Origin: JBBRHQ01 sp963781345
Lineage (GTDB): Bacteria; Actinomycetota; Thermoleophilia; Solirubrobacterales; 70-9
Direction of reading: 5' to 3'
Length of the DNA: 64,000 nucleotides
Assembly: GCA_963781345.1 (NCBI GenBank)
Contig: CAWAFQ010000013.1
Span: forward strand, 62,001-126,000
In this document: positions 19,290 to 28,070 of the stretch, in pieces
Layout of the letters: every line of letters starts with the position of its first letter
Position numbering within the stretch: the stretch's first letter is position 1
The notes under the pieces: model-generated
Told to the model about the DNA's origin: nothing
Databases searched by the model: none
What the model saw: the letters and a program-made list of their open reading frames with translations, nothing else
Made by a program: the position numbers and the translations under genes

Positions 19290-20068
19290 TGGCCGCTGAT
19301 CAGGTCCGCGAGGGCCGGGGCTGCGGACGTGTGAGGCAGGCCGTCGCCTTCGACCTCGAGCGCCTGGCTGCGGCTCAGCCGCTCGCAGAGCCCGGCGGCC
19401 GCGGCCCGCAGCGGCGGTGGGCTGCTCGCCGAGAGGACGACCCGCGACGGCGCCTCGACCGCGCGCAGGGCGGTAGGTTGAAGCGACCAGGCCGGGACCG
19501 CACCGAGCTCGGCGAAGAGCGTGCCCGGGCGCGCCCGGGCGGCATCGGAGACCTCGGCTGGGATCCGCTCGGCCCCGGCGCCGAGATATGGCAGTCCGCC
19601 GGCCAGGTAGAGGTCCATCGCCGCATCGGGCCCGCCACCGCGGATCGCCTCCTCGATCGCCAGGCGATCGGCCGATAGGCCCTCGGTCGCCTCGGGGACG
19701 AACGCGAACAGCGGCGGCTCGATCAGGATCGCCGCCGACACCATCGCGGGACGTCGCAGCATCAGGTCGAGCGCGGCGACGGCACCGAGTCCGGCGCCGC
19801 AGACGAGCGCGCGCTCGACGCCGAGGCTCTCGAGCAGGGCGGCCGCGTCCTCGGACTGCTCCTCGATCGTCGTCCGCGAGTAGGCCTGCGGCGCCGCCGA
19901 GGCGCCCCAGCCGCGTCGGTCGTAGGAGATCGAGCGAGTGCAGTCGCCGAGCGCGCCGGTGAGCGGCAGCCAGATCGCGGCGCCGGTGGCGGTCTCGTGG
20001 ATGAAGAGGACGACGGGCCCGGACCCCCGTTCGATATGCGCCAGGTCGACCCCGTGCGCGTGCGGCAC
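19262..20068 (-). CDS. alpha/beta-hydrolase-fold protein with altered nucleophile elbow
   Basis: 268 residues with a clear alpha/beta-hydrolase layout: VVLFIHETATGAAIW (oxyanion region), SISYDRRGWGASAAP, then the elbow ALVCGAGLGAVAALD and a late His in GDGLPHTSAAP. The usual G-x-S-x-G nucleophile is replaced here (GAGLG), so the catalytic Ser appears absent and a non-hydrolytic or cofactor-free role is possible. Its last residues lie in the 50-bp repeat. It is convergent with the zinc-ribbon gene. Confidence 0.85.
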   Translation of the reverse strand: MPHAHGVDLAHIERGSGPVVLFIHETATGAAIWLPLTGALGDCTRSISYDRRGWGASAAPQAYSRTTIEEQSEDAAALLESLGVERALVCGAGLGAVAALDLMLRRPAMVSAAILIEPPLFAFVPEATEGLSADRLAIEEAIRGGGPDAAMDLYLAGGLPYLGAGAERIPAEVSDAARARPGTLFAELGAVPAWSLQPTALRAVEAPSRVVLSASSPPPLRAAAAGLCERLSRSQALEVEGDGLPHTSAAPALADLISGHADGWISTK

Positions 20069-20116
20069 TTCGGTTAGTGGCTTGACGTGGGTGGGTGGGA
20101 AACCCGCATCAGGCCT

Positions 20117-20386
20117 CTAGGAGAGGCCCTCGCGCGCCTCGCGCACGAGCGTGACCGCCTCGGGAAAGAGGATCCTGATCGCGTCGCGGACCTGGACGGC
20201 CTGCTCGTCGCTGGAGCCGGAGAGCTCGAGGCGGTGGATCGCGGCAACGGTCATATCAACGGCGAGCTTGATCGCGTTGTCGGCCCAGGCGACCTTCTGC
20301 GAGGACTGCATCTGCTCTGCCATCTCCTCCATCCGCGCCCGGAACTCGTCGGGGTCGCCGAAGAGGTTGAAGGGGGAGCCTTCCAT
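20117..20386 (-). CDS. small hypothetical helical protein
   Basis: 89 residues from ATG 20386 (MEGSPFNLFGDPDEFRARM). It is predicted mostly alpha-helical, with EEMAEQMQSSQKVAWADNAIKLAVDMTVAAIHRLE. No catalytic motif is visible. The frame continues upstream, but that part overlaps the promoter region of the divergent gene and has low-complexity content, so the internal ATG is preferred. It lies 48 bp after the hydrolase start on the same strand and may be its upstream partner. Confidence 0.65.
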   Translation of the reverse strand: MEGSPFNLFGDPDEFRARMEEMAEQMQSSQKVAWADNAIKLAVDMTVAAIHRLELSGSSDEQAVQVRDAIRILFPEAVTLVREAREGLS

Positions 20387-20484
20387 GAGCGAAATGAAAG
20401 CAGAAAGCCTGAAGCGGGAGGCGGGGGCTTGATTTGTGACGTTGTGCGTGACCTGGGTGCGCCCGGCCGGCCTAGATTCGGGGG

Positions 20485-21144
20485 ATGGAATCGCAGAGGG
20501 GGTCGGCGACTGTGGAGCAGGCGGGACTGGCGGCGCTGATCGCGTTGCTGGTCCTGGTCGGCATCGCCTCGGTCGCGGCCGGAGGGGGAATCGACTCCGG
20601 CCGCGCCCTCGCCGGCGCGATCGCGCGGCGAATCGCCTGCGCGCCGCGGCTACCGGACGCCTGCCACCACCACCCTCTTGTCCCCGCCTACGGATGGCCG
20701 CTGGCGCGGCTGGTCCGGTCGCTGGCGCCGGCGCCGGCATCGCGCCCGGGCCCATCGGGCATGCCGCTGGTGCCGGTCGATTTCCGGCGCTGCCGTCGTC
20801 AGAGCTGCGCGGTTCCGCTGCCGGGTCCGGCCGGGGAGCACCTGACCTCCTCCGGGCGCCGGACCACTGCCTTCACCGAGATCAGCGACCGCCGCCGCTC
20901 CGACGGAACCGTCCGAATCACCTACTGGCTCTACCGGCCGGCCATCGGCTGGGAGAGCGTCGTCCGCCTCGCCGACGACGGCGACGTGGCGGCGGCGGCA
21001 GGGGTGCGGGTGCTGCTACGCGACGACCCGAACCTCGTGCCGCTGGAGACACTCCCAGGGCGCAACCACTACGCCTTCCCCGCGGGCGAGCAGCCGCCCT
21101 GGCAGTGGCGGGTCGGGGGCAGCTACCCGGGCTGGTCGAGTTGA
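20485..21144 (+). CDS. pseudopilin/TadE-like secreted protein
   Basis: 219 residues. The N-terminus RGSATVEQAGLAALIALLVLVGIASVAAGGG looks like the Flp/TadE-type class of prepilin, a short basic leader, G-S-A-T-V-E and then a hydrophobic helix. The rest is Cys-containing and Pro-rich (RRIACAPRLPDACHHHPL, FRRCRRQSCAVP) with a beta-rich C-terminal half (TVRITYWLYRPAIGWESVVRL). No pilus-assembly genes are visible near it. It may be a stand-alone surface protein. Confidence 0.65.
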   Translation: MESQRGSATVEQAGLAALIALLVLVGIASVAAGGGIDSGRALAGAIARRIACAPRLPDACHHHPLVPAYGWPLARLVRSLAPAPASRPGPSGMPLVPVDFRRCRRQSCAVPLPGPAGEHLTSSGRRTTAFTEISDRRRSDGTVRITYWLYRPAIGWESVVRLADDGDVAAAAGVRVLLRDDPNLVPLETLPGRNHYAFPAGEQPPWQWRVGGSYPGWSS

Positions 21145-21236
21145 TGCGCGGCCACGTCGTGGTTCCCGAGCGCCGTGAGGCATACGTTCTGCCTTCTCCC
21201 CCCGATCGTTCTCCCGCCCATGGCCATGGTGTCGAC

Positions 21237-21328
21237 GGGCATATGCTGGCGATTCCTTCCAGGAGCACCGCGCGGGAGGAGTCTCCCGTCCATGGGCATA
21301 TACTCGCGTTTCCTTCCAGGACCACCGC
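21237..21328 (+). repeat. two direct repeats in the leader of the secreted-protein gene
   Basis: A 35-base unit starting GGGCATAT and containing TTCCTTCCAGGA occurs at 21237-21271 and 21294-21328 (31 of 35 matching). Period 57. The second copy ends 15 bases before the ATG at 21344, so the repeats lie in the likely 5' leader and could be binding sites. Confidence 0.75.
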
Positions 21329-21343
21329 AGGGGAGAAGAAGAG

Positions 21344-21868
21344 ATGATCAAGTCGTTGATCGCCACCGCGACGGTAACAGTCGCCCTGCTGATGCCAGCC
21401 GCGGCGTCGGCAGCCGTACGCCACTTCGAGGGAACCGCGGTCGCTGATTCGCAGACTCAGGTCACTTTCGACGTAAAGGGCCACATGAAGACGGTGAAGA
21501 AGGGGAAGAGGTCAAGGAAGATCTTCGTGGCCAACACGGTCTCCAACGTTCGAGTCGAAGAACAACTCTTCACATGCTACGACGCGGGCGGGAATCCCTT
21601 CCTGAGCGGTCGCGCCACGATTCCTTACCCTTTCTATGACATCAAGCCGATGCAGGTAAGCAAGTCTGGGTCGTTCGCCGGCGTCTACGAATTCAGTACC
21701 GGGGGCTATGTCATCACCCGCGAGACCTTCACCGGGAAGATCAAGGGCCGGACCGCAAAGGGGACGTTCCGGGCGCAGTACGATCCGGGCGGCATCAAGT
21801 TCGGTTATTGCGGCAACAAGACCGGCGAGCCGTACAAGGGAGATCTACTGAAGCTGGGCAGCCTCTAG
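21344..21868 (+). CDS. secreted protein of unknown function
   Basis: 174 residues with an evident Sec signal peptide (MIKSLIATATVTVALLMPAAASAA, cleavage near 24). The mature part is beta-rich with basic stretches (KTVKKGKRSRKIF) and two Cys (FTCYDAGG, KFGYCGNK) that may form a disulfide. The pattern FTGKIKGRTAKGTFRAQY suggests a lipocalin- or calycin-like barrel, but this is speculative. RBS GGAGAAGAAGAG directly upstream. Preceded by the direct repeats. Confidence 0.75.
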   Translation: MIKSLIATATVTVALLMPAAASAAVRHFEGTAVADSQTQVTFDVKGHMKTVKKGKRSRKIFVANTVSNVRVEEQLFTCYDAGGNPFLSGRATIPYPFYDIKPMQVSKSGSFAGVYEFSTGGYVITRETFTGKIKGRTAKGTFRAQYDPGGIKFGYCGNKTGEPYKGDLLKLGSL

Positions 21869-21929
21869 GCACCGAGCATCGCCCAGCCCGAGTGGCAGGG
21901 CCCGACGCGCCATATCTGGGCGCTGCCTC

Positions 21930-21970
21930 TGACCAAACGGCTCTACCCACCTTCCCTGGGTGGGAGCGGG
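21930..21970 (+). terminator. hairpin downstream of the secreted-protein gene
   Basis: CCCACC and GGTGGG arms around TTCCCT at about 21947-21966 form a short stem in the 249-base gap (21869-22117) before the convergent membrane operon. No T-run follows. I see nothing else in this gap. Confidence 0.35.
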
Positions 21971-22117
21971 GGATTCGAGAGGCCGGAGCGGGGATCTGGG
22001 ACGCTCGGCTGCGTCAAGCTGAAGGTGAAGCGGCAGAGCCGTCCCTGACGGAACCTGCCCGACTCCTGGGACACCTGGCATTGAGCGGCGACCGGGATCG
22101 GCGAGCGCCGGCCGCCG

Positions 22118-23128
22118 CTACCTCGGCTGGTCGAGCTGAGCGGTCCGCGGCTGGGTCCGTGTCTCCTCCTCGCGCGCATCGGACTCGGCGTCGCGCATCA
22201 GGCCGCGCCAGTCGGTCGTGCCGAAGACGATCAGGATCGCGGCGAAGCCGAGGATCACTGACCAGGCCGCCATCGCGATCTGGGTGCCGACCGAGAACGA
22301 GAGCACTGCGGTACGCCTGGGTCCCTCGAGGGTGGCGACCAGCAGGGCCTGCTGAGCCCCGGCGCCGCCGGGGGTGAAGGGCACGATCGTCGCGATCGCC
22401 TGCACGCTCATGACCAGCATCACGTTGCCGATCGAGCCGCCGATCCCGAACGCCTCGAGGAAGAACCAGAAGGCACCGAAGCGGCAGAGCCAGCCAAGGC
22501 CCTGCCAGGACGCGACCTCGCGCAGGTAGCGGGGCGGGTCGCGGAGCACGGCGACGCCCTGCTTGATCCGCCCCCAGAACTCCTCGGCGCGGCGGGCGAG
22601 AAGCGCGAAGGCGATCACCGAGCCGACCCCGAGAACGGTGATGGTGAAGATCAGAAGCTGCGGGTTGCCCGCCCAGAAGGCGATGTCGAAGGCGGGCAGG
22701 TTGGGCAGCTCGGGCGGGCTCGGCAGCAGGCCCTGGGTCAGCGCGTAGAGGAAGACGAGGACCCCCGCGGTGGTGTCGAAGATCGACTGCACGAAGAAGG
22801 ACGAGGTCACAGCCGGGTAGGAGGAGTGCGGGATCTGCTTCTTGACCAGGAAGATCTTGGTGACGTCGCCGACGCGCGCAGGGATGATCGCGTTGATCCC
22901 GGCGCCCGCCAGATAGGAGGCGGTGACCCGCAGGAACGAGATCGGCGTACCCGGATAGGCGGCGCGGAGGACGTTGTTCCAGGCTCTGGCGCGGGAGATC
23001 TGCATCGCCGTCAGCATCAGCAGCGCCAGCGCGAACGGCTGCCAGTGGATGTCGGCCAGGTTCTGGAAGAAGGCGGCTGCGGCGGCCGTGAAGGAGCGAA
23101 AGCTCGATGAGAGGTCGGCGGCGGTCAA
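22118..23128 (-). CDS. lysylphosphatidylglycerol synthase transmembrane-region (UPF0104/LPG_synthase_TM) family protein
   Basis: 336 residues with about eight helices. Typical segments include YLAGAGINAIIPARVGDVTKIFL (conserved Pro-Ala-Arg-x-Gly motif) and IVPFTPGGAGAQQALLV (the PGG motif). This family resembles the flippase half of MprF and may translocate lipids or lipid precursors; there is no soluble synthase domain here. It is last in a three-gene minus-strand operon with ATGA-type overlaps. The C-tail is polar. Confidence 0.88.
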   Translation of the reverse strand: MTAADLSSSFRSFTAAAAAFFQNLADIHWQPFALALLMLTAMQISRARAWNNVLRAAYPGTPISFLRVTASYLAGAGINAIIPARVGDVTKIFLVKKQIPHSSYPAVTSSFFVQSIFDTTAGVLVFLYALTQGLLPSPPELPNLPAFDIAFWAGNPQLLIFTITVLGVGSVIAFALLARRAEEFWGRIKQGVAVLRDPPRYLREVASWQGLGWLCRFGAFWFFLEAFGIGGSIGNVMLVMSVQAIATIVPFTPGGAGAQQALLVATLEGPRRTAVLSFSVGTQIAMAAWSVILGFAAILIVFGTTDWRGLMRDAESDAREEETRTQPRTAQLDQPR

Positions 23129-23967
23129 CCTGCCTCGACCTCCCGGGCAGGCGGGTTAACACCTGCCAGCTCGGCGTTCAACGCCGAGCCGAGAAGCAGC
23201 GAGATGCTCCCGATCCACATCCAGATGAGAAGAGCTATGACCGCGCCGAGCGACCCGTAGGTGGCGTCGTAGGAGCCGAAATTAGAGACGTAGATGTCGA
23301 AGCCCAACGAGGCCACGGCCCAGAGGATGGTCGAGGCGATCGCTCCGGGCAAGAGATCGCGCAGCGGTGCCCGTTCGGTCCCGGCGCGGTAGACGAGCAG
23401 CGCCCCGCTGACGAGGGCGAGCAGGCCGACGGGCCAGCGGATCGCGCCGATCAGGCCGCGCGTGCCCTCGTCGATGCCGGCGGCCTCGGCTAGCGAGGAG
23501 AGGAACGGCCCGGCGACGAGCAACGCGCTGAAGGCGACGATCAGCAGGGCGACCACGGCCAGCGTCAGCACGAGACGGGCAACGATCTCGCGCCGCCAGG
23601 TGAGCGACCCGGTGGTCCCGTTGATCGCCTGCACCGCCCGCAGCGCCGCCCCCATCGCGCTCGAGGCGGAGTAGGCGGAGATCAGCAGGCCGACGCCGAG
23701 CAGGCTCGAGGCGGTGCCGCGCCGACGCAGGATGTCGCGCAGGGCACCGTCGATGGTGTCGACAACGCTCCCCGGCGCTCCCTCGCGAAGCGTCGACATG
23801 ATGCTGCGATATGTCTCCGGATAGCTTCCGAACAGGCTCAACAACGCGACCAGGATGATCAGCCCGGGGAAGAGCGAGAGGAAGCCGTAGTAGGTGAGGG
23901 CGGCGGCGCGGTCGGTGAGGCCGCACCTCCCGACCCTCTCGAAGACCCCGAGCGCCACGCCCTTCAC
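23125..23967 (-). CDS. YihY/BrkB family inner-membrane protein
   Basis: 280 residues and about six helices. The family opening is clear: RVGRCGLTDRAAALTYYGFLSLFPGLIILVALLS, followed by the conserved GxxxA-rich helices and YDATYGSLGAVIALLIWMW near the C-terminus. The role of the family remains unclear (once mislabelled ribonuclease BN). It overlaps both neighbours by four bases, so it is cotranslated with the LPG-synthase-like and DUF2804 genes. Confidence 0.92.
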   Translation of the reverse strand: MKGVALGVFERVGRCGLTDRAAALTYYGFLSLFPGLIILVALLSLFGSYPETYRSIMSTLREGAPGSVVDTIDGALRDILRRRGTASSLLGVGLLISAYSASSAMGAALRAVQAINGTTGSLTWRREIVARLVLTLAVVALLIVAFSALLVAGPFLSSLAEAAGIDEGTRGLIGAIRWPVGLLALVSGALLVYRAGTERAPLRDLLPGAIASTILWAVASLGFDIYVSNFGSYDATYGSLGAVIALLIWMWIGSISLLLGSALNAELAGVNPPAREVEAG

Positions 23968-24824
23968 CAGACGGCCTCGTGCTCCTCCATCACGCCCAGG
24001 CCCTCGGCGAGGTCGATACCGCCGAGCGAGCCGGCAAAACTGCCGAAACGGTGCCGGTAGCGGGAGCGGACGAAGAGCAGGTTCTCGTCACGGGCGCGCT
24101 CGGCCTCGCTGCTGAAACGGAGCTCCTCGCCGCCGGAGAAGCTGATTGCCCCGAGGCCGTGGAACTCGACCGGGCCGGGCTCGGAGGGAACGCCCTCGAC
24201 CCAGATCGCGCGCTCGCTGCGCTGCGGCGGGTCGTTGATCCCGCTGACCAGGTTCCAGGCGATCCGGCGCCCGGTCGTGTCGCGCCCGACGCCGGCGGAC
24301 CAGTGCCAGCTTGTGTGTCGGCGGTGATAGCCGGCGGAGCAGTCCTCGACCCCGAAAGCATCCAGCTCCCAGCGGCGGCCCCCGGCCTCCAGCGTCCCGC
24401 TGACCGCGAGACCGGCCCGCTTGCGGGTCCACCCCCAGCCGGCGCCGCTGCGGCAGATCGACTCGATCGGGGCAGAATCGGCGAGATGCAGGCGCGCCCT
24501 CACCGCGCGGGTGTTGATCTCGAGGTCGGGGCCGTCGAGGACGACCTCACGCCCGCCGGGGCGCATGCGGGTGTGATCGAAGCTCCGTCCCCCCTCGCGG
24601 TCGAGGACTGCCCAGAAGCACTCTGAGAACGGGCCAACCTGTGCCCTCGCGGCGCACAGCATCACCTCGGAGCCGTAGACGCCGACGTAGCGCCAGCGCT
24701 TTCGCATCGCCCCGTGGCTTCGAATCGGCATCCGCGCCGGCGGAAGCGGCACGGCCGGGCGCCCCGGCCCGGGACCACGCCAGGGGAGCTGATCCAGCGC
24801 AAAATCGGGCTCGCCCGCGCTCAC
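23964..24824 (-). CDS. DUF2804-like beta-barrel protein
   Basis: 286 residues, soluble, rich in Trp and beta strands. Features such as RKRWRYVGVYGSEVMLCAARAQVG, GYHRRHTSWHWSAGVGRD and IAWNLVSGIND match the DUF2804/AttH-like carotenoid-hydratase fold. The enzymatic role is unknown; the context with two membrane proteins suggests a lipid or envelope link. It starts the minus-strand operon. About 170 bp separate it from the divergent sulfotransferase. Confidence 0.8.
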   Translation of the reverse strand: MSAGEPDFALDQLPWRGPGPGRPAVPLPPARMPIRSHGAMRKRWRYVGVYGSEVMLCAARAQVGPFSECFWAVLDREGGRSFDHTRMRPGGREVVLDGPDLEINTRAVRARLHLADSAPIESICRSGAGWGWTRKRAGLAVSGTLEAGGRRWELDAFGVEDCSAGYHRRHTSWHWSAGVGRDTTGRRIAWNLVSGINDPPQRSERAIWVEGVPSEPGPVEFHGLGAISFSGGEELRFSSEAERARDENLLFVRSRYRHRFGSFAGSLGGIDLAEGLGVMEEHEAVW

Positions 24825-24993
24825 TCCGGCGAAGCTACACTAGCCAGCCTTGTCCGAGACCAAGACAGACCAGACCGCGGCTGCAACGCCCCCCCGCGAT
24901 CCCGCCGATGAAGCGATGTGCGGACGTGCCCGCGAGCGCTACACGGCCGACCGCAACCGCGCCCACCGCCGCCGGCGAAAGCGCCACGCGGCG

Positions 24994-25842
24994 ATGCCCA
25001 ACCTGATCATCATCGGGGGGCTGAAGTGCGGGACGACGAGCATCCACCACTATCTCGGCCTCCATCCGGAGATCCAGATGTCGAAGCCGAAGGAGCTCAA
25101 CTTCTTCGTCTCCGAGCTCAACTGGGACCTCGGGCTCGACTGGTATGCGAGCCGCTTCGACGACCGCTTCGGGGTGCGCGGAGAGTCGTCCCCGCACTAC
25201 ACCAACGCCCCCCGCTACAGCGGCGTCGCCGAGCGCATCCGCGAGCACTGCCCCGACGCCCGCCTCCTCTACATGGTCCGCGACCCGATCAAGCGCATCC
25301 TCTCCCACTGGGTCCACGCGACCGGCGCCGGCTACGAGACCCGCGAGCTCGAACCGACCCTCTCGACTCCCGACAGCGCCTACGTGCACCGCTCGATGTA
25401 CTGGATGCAGCTTCAGCCCTACCTCGAGCACTTCGACCGCAGCCAGATCGAGGTGATCACCCAGGAGGAGCTGCAGACCGAGCGCGAGGCGACGATGCGC
25501 AAGGCATTTGCCTTCGCCGGCGTCGACGAGGACTTCCGCTCGGAGCAGTTCGACCGCGAGTGGGAGAAGTCGAGCGCCAAGCAGGGCGATAAGTACCAGT
25601 TCATGGAGCGCCTGATCAAGCTCCCCGGATTCCGCTCCTTCGACCGCAATTTCGACCGCCTGCCGGAGTCGATGCGCTGGATAGTCGAGAAGGTCGTGCA
25701 CGACCCCGAGGCCCCGCCTGCGCCGAAGCCGACCCTCCCCGATGACGTGTTCGAGACCCTCAGGGGCCGCTTCGGCTCCGACGTCGCCGCCCTGCAGCAG
25801 TTCGCCGGGCGCGAGTTCGCCGGCTGGAACGACTACCCCTAA
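24994..25842 (+). CDS. sulfotransferase
   Basis: 282 residues. Transfers sulfate from PAPS to a hydroxyl acceptor. The PAPS 5'-phosphosulfate loop is IIGGLKCGTTSIHHYL at the N-terminus and the 3'-phosphate motif is LLYMVRDPIKRILSHW around residue 95. The acceptor is not predictable. ATG 24994 is preferred because the P-loop starts six residues later; a TTG at 24850 would add 48 basic residues that look like noise. It stands alone between divergent and tandem neighbours. Confidence 0.92.
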   Translation: MPNLIIIGGLKCGTTSIHHYLGLHPEIQMSKPKELNFFVSELNWDLGLDWYASRFDDRFGVRGESSPHYTNAPRYSGVAERIREHCPDARLLYMVRDPIKRILSHWVHATGAGYETRELEPTLSTPDSAYVHRSMYWMQLQPYLEHFDRSQIEVITQEELQTEREATMRKAFAFAGVDEDFRSEQFDREWEKSSAKQGDKYQFMERLIKLPGFRSFDRNFDRLPESMRWIVEKVVHDPEAPPAPKPTLPDDVFETLRGRFGSDVAALQQFAGREFAGWNDYP

Positions 25843-25850
25843 GGGCTCGC

Positions 25851-26012
25851 ATGGACGCCATGCGGATCGCGGTCGCAGCTGACGAGAGGCTCGGCGTCGC
25901 CGACGCCGTCGTCTCCGAGTTGGGGCGCCGCGGGCACGAGGTTCTCGGCCACGGCGCAGCCCGGCGGCTCTCCGAGCTCGACCGCGACCGGACCGGGGCA
26001 CCGTGTGACTGA
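25851..26012 (+). pseudogene. truncated RpiB/LacAB-like N-terminal fragment
   Basis: 53 residues: MDAMRIAVAADERLGVADAV then VVSELGRRGHEVLGHGAARR. The opening resembles the first strand, loop and helix of RpiB-type sugar-phosphate isomerases (MRIAVxxDE...ELxxRGHEVxxxG), but the ~100 following residues are absent and the frame stops inside the next gene's start (26010-26012). It may be a remnant or a short expressed ORF. It begins eight bases after the sulfotransferase stop. Confidence 0.5.
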
Positions 26013-26763
26013 CGGCGGCTCCTCGGCGTCGCTGCGTCGCCTGCTCCCCGAGCCCGGCGAGATCACGGTCGAGCAGCTGCTCGACGACTACTCCCCCTTC
26101 GAGCACCCGCATGACCAGCGGCCCTTCGTCGCGGTCAACTTCGCCGCCACCCTCGACGGGCGGGCGGCGATCGACGGGCGCTCGGGCAAGATCGGCTCGG
26201 GGACCGACACCGAGATGCTGCAGCGGCTGCGAACCCGCTTCGACGCGGTCATGGTCGGCGCCGGGACGGTGCGGGCCGAGCGCTACGGGAGGATCGTCTC
26301 CGATCCGGGCTGGCGCGCCCGTCGCGAGCAGATCGGCCTGCCCCACGACCCGCTGGCGGTGATCGTCAGCGGCCGCCTCGACCTGCCCTGGGACGCGCCG
26401 ATCTTCACCGATGGCGGTGGTGAGATCCTCGTCTTCACCGCCTCGGATAAGGACCCGCCGCAGACGGCGACCCCGCTGCGGGTCCTCCGCCACGAGCCCC
26501 GCGTCGACCTCGCCGAGGCGCTTCGCCACCTGCGCCGCGAAAGGGGAGTCAGGGCGCTTCTGTGCGAGGGGGGGCCGGGCCTGCACGCCGAGCTGGAGGC
26601 GTCGGGGCTCGTCGACGAGCTCTTCCTGACGATCGCGCCAAAGCTGGCGGGAGGCGAGGGCCCGCGCATTCTCGAGGGTGAGTTGCCCGCGGTCGCCGGG
26701 TTCGAGCTGGCCTGGCTGCTCGAGAGCGGCGGCGAGCTGTTCGCGCGCTACGGGCGCCGCTGA
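26005..26763 (+). CDS. RibD C-terminal/dihydrofolate reductase-fold reductase
   Basis: 252 residues. NADPH-dependent pyrimidine-reductase fold as in RibD C-terminal domains: FVAVNFAATLDGRAAIDGRSGKIGSGTD, then FDAVMVGAGTVRAERYG and the C-terminal GVRALLCEGGPGLHAELEASGLVDELFLTIAPKL pattern. It lacks the deaminase domain of RibD, so it may act in flavin/deazaflavin or an unrelated pathway. GTG start at 26005, inside the end of the RpiB-like fragment. About 54 bp precede the acyl-CoA dehydrogenase gene. Confidence 0.88.
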   Translation: MTDGGSSASLRRLLPEPGEITVEQLLDDYSPFEHPHDQRPFVAVNFAATLDGRAAIDGRSGKIGSGTDTEMLQRLRTRFDAVMVGAGTVRAERYGRIVSDPGWRARREQIGLPHDPLAVIVSGRLDLPWDAPIFTDGGGEILVFTASDKDPPQTATPLRVLRHEPRVDLAEALRHLRRERGVRALLCEGGPGLHAELEASGLVDELFLTIAPKLAGGEGPRILEGELPAVAGFELAWLLESGGELFARYGRR

Positions 26764-26816
26764 GCGCACCGCTGTAGCGTTCCCCTTCCAGCCCCGAGGA
26801 GAGGACGCCCACAGCC

Positions 26817-28055
26817 ATGGACTTCAACCCCAGCCCCCAGGTCGAGGCGCTGCGCGAGCGCATCGTCGCCTTCATGGACGAGCACGTCTACCCGAACGAG
26901 CGCGAGGCGGCGGAGGCGCTCGACCGCGAGGTGACGGTGGAGTCGGGGACGACCTACCCCGAGATCCTGGTTGAGATCCGCGAGCGGGCGAAGTCCGAGG
27001 GGCTTTGGAACATGTTCATGCCCGACGAGCGCTACGGCCCGGGCCTGACCAACTGGGAGTACGGGCTGCTCTGCGAGGAGATGGGCCGCAGCCCGATCGC
27101 CGCGCCGATGGCGTTTAACTGCGCCGCCCCCGACACCGGCAACACGGAGATCCTCGCCGAGCACGGCACCGACGAGCAGAAGGAGCGCTGGCTGGCGCCG
27201 CTGCTCGACGGGCAGATCCGCAGCTGCTTCTCGATGACCGAGCCAGAGGTGGCGGGGTCGGACCCGACCACGCTCCAGGCACTGGCCGTGCGCGACGGCG
27301 ACGAGTGGGTCATCAACGGCCACAAGTGGTTCACCTCCGGCGCGGTCGGAGCCTCGCTGGCGATCGCGATGGTCGTCACCGATCCCGAGGCCGCCCCCTA
27401 CGCCCGCGCCTCGATGATCCTGGTGCCGACCGACGCCCCCGGCTTCAACCTGGTGCGGCCCGTACCGGTGATGGGCCACGACGGCGGGCCCGGTCACTGC
27501 GAGATCCGCTACGAGGACTGCCGCGTTCCCGCGTCCAACCTGCTCGGGCCCGAGGGCGGTGGCTTCGCCATCGCCCAGGACCGCCTCGGCCCCGGCCGCA
27601 TCCACCACTGCATGCGGGCGATCGGAACGGCCGAGCGCGCGATTGAGATGATGTGCCACCGCGCCAACAGCCGCCAGGCCTTCGGCGGCCCGCTCGCAGA
27701 GAAGCAGTTCATCCAGGACTTCATCGCGAAGTCGCGGATGGAGGTCGACCAGGCGCGACTGCTCACCCTCTATGCCGCCTGGAGGATGGACACCGCCGGC
27801 AAGCGCGCCGCGCGCCAGGACATCTCGATGATCAAGGTGGTCGCCGCCAACGTCGTCATGGACGTCCTCGACCGGGCGATCCAGACCCACGGATCACTGG
27901 GGATGACCGACGACACTCCGCTGGCGATGATGTGGCGCTACAGCCGCATGCTGCGGATCGCCGACGGGCCCGATGAGGTCCACAAGATGGTGATCGCGCG
28001 GCGCGAGCTCGGCCGGTGGGCGAAGGAGGAGGCCCCGGCCCGAGTCGGCGCCTAG
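26817..28055 (+). CDS. acyl-CoA dehydrogenase
   Basis: 412 residues; FAD enzyme catalysing alpha,beta-dehydrogenation of acyl-CoA, or an FadE-type relative. Signature 1 is CFSMTEPEVAGSDPTTLQA and the C-terminal domain shows FGGPLAEKQFIQDFIA, then QTHGSLGMTDDTPLAMMWRYSRMLRIADGPDEVH, with the Arg/Gly of signature 2. The catalytic-base position is likely in the C-terminal region but I cannot fix it. A phosphotransferase gene converges on it, matching the frequent ACAD10/11-type association. RBS GGAGAGGA upstream. Confidence 0.93.
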   Translation: MDFNPSPQVEALRERIVAFMDEHVYPNEREAAEALDREVTVESGTTYPEILVEIRERAKSEGLWNMFMPDERYGPGLTNWEYGLLCEEMGRSPIAAPMAFNCAAPDTGNTEILAEHGTDEQKERWLAPLLDGQIRSCFSMTEPEVAGSDPTTLQALAVRDGDEWVINGHKWFTSGAVGASLAIAMVVTDPEAAPYARASMILVPTDAPGFNLVRPVPVMGHDGGPGHCEIRYEDCRVPASNLLGPEGGGFAIAQDRLGPGRIHHCMRAIGTAERAIEMMCHRANSRQAFGGPLAEKQFIQDFIAKSRMEVDQARLLTLYAAWRMDTAGKRAARQDISMIKVVAANVVMDVLDRAIQTHGSLGMTDDTPLAMMWRYSRMLRIADGPDEVHKMVIARRELGRWAKEEAPARVGA

Positions 28056-28070
28056 CCCAATCGCCACTGC

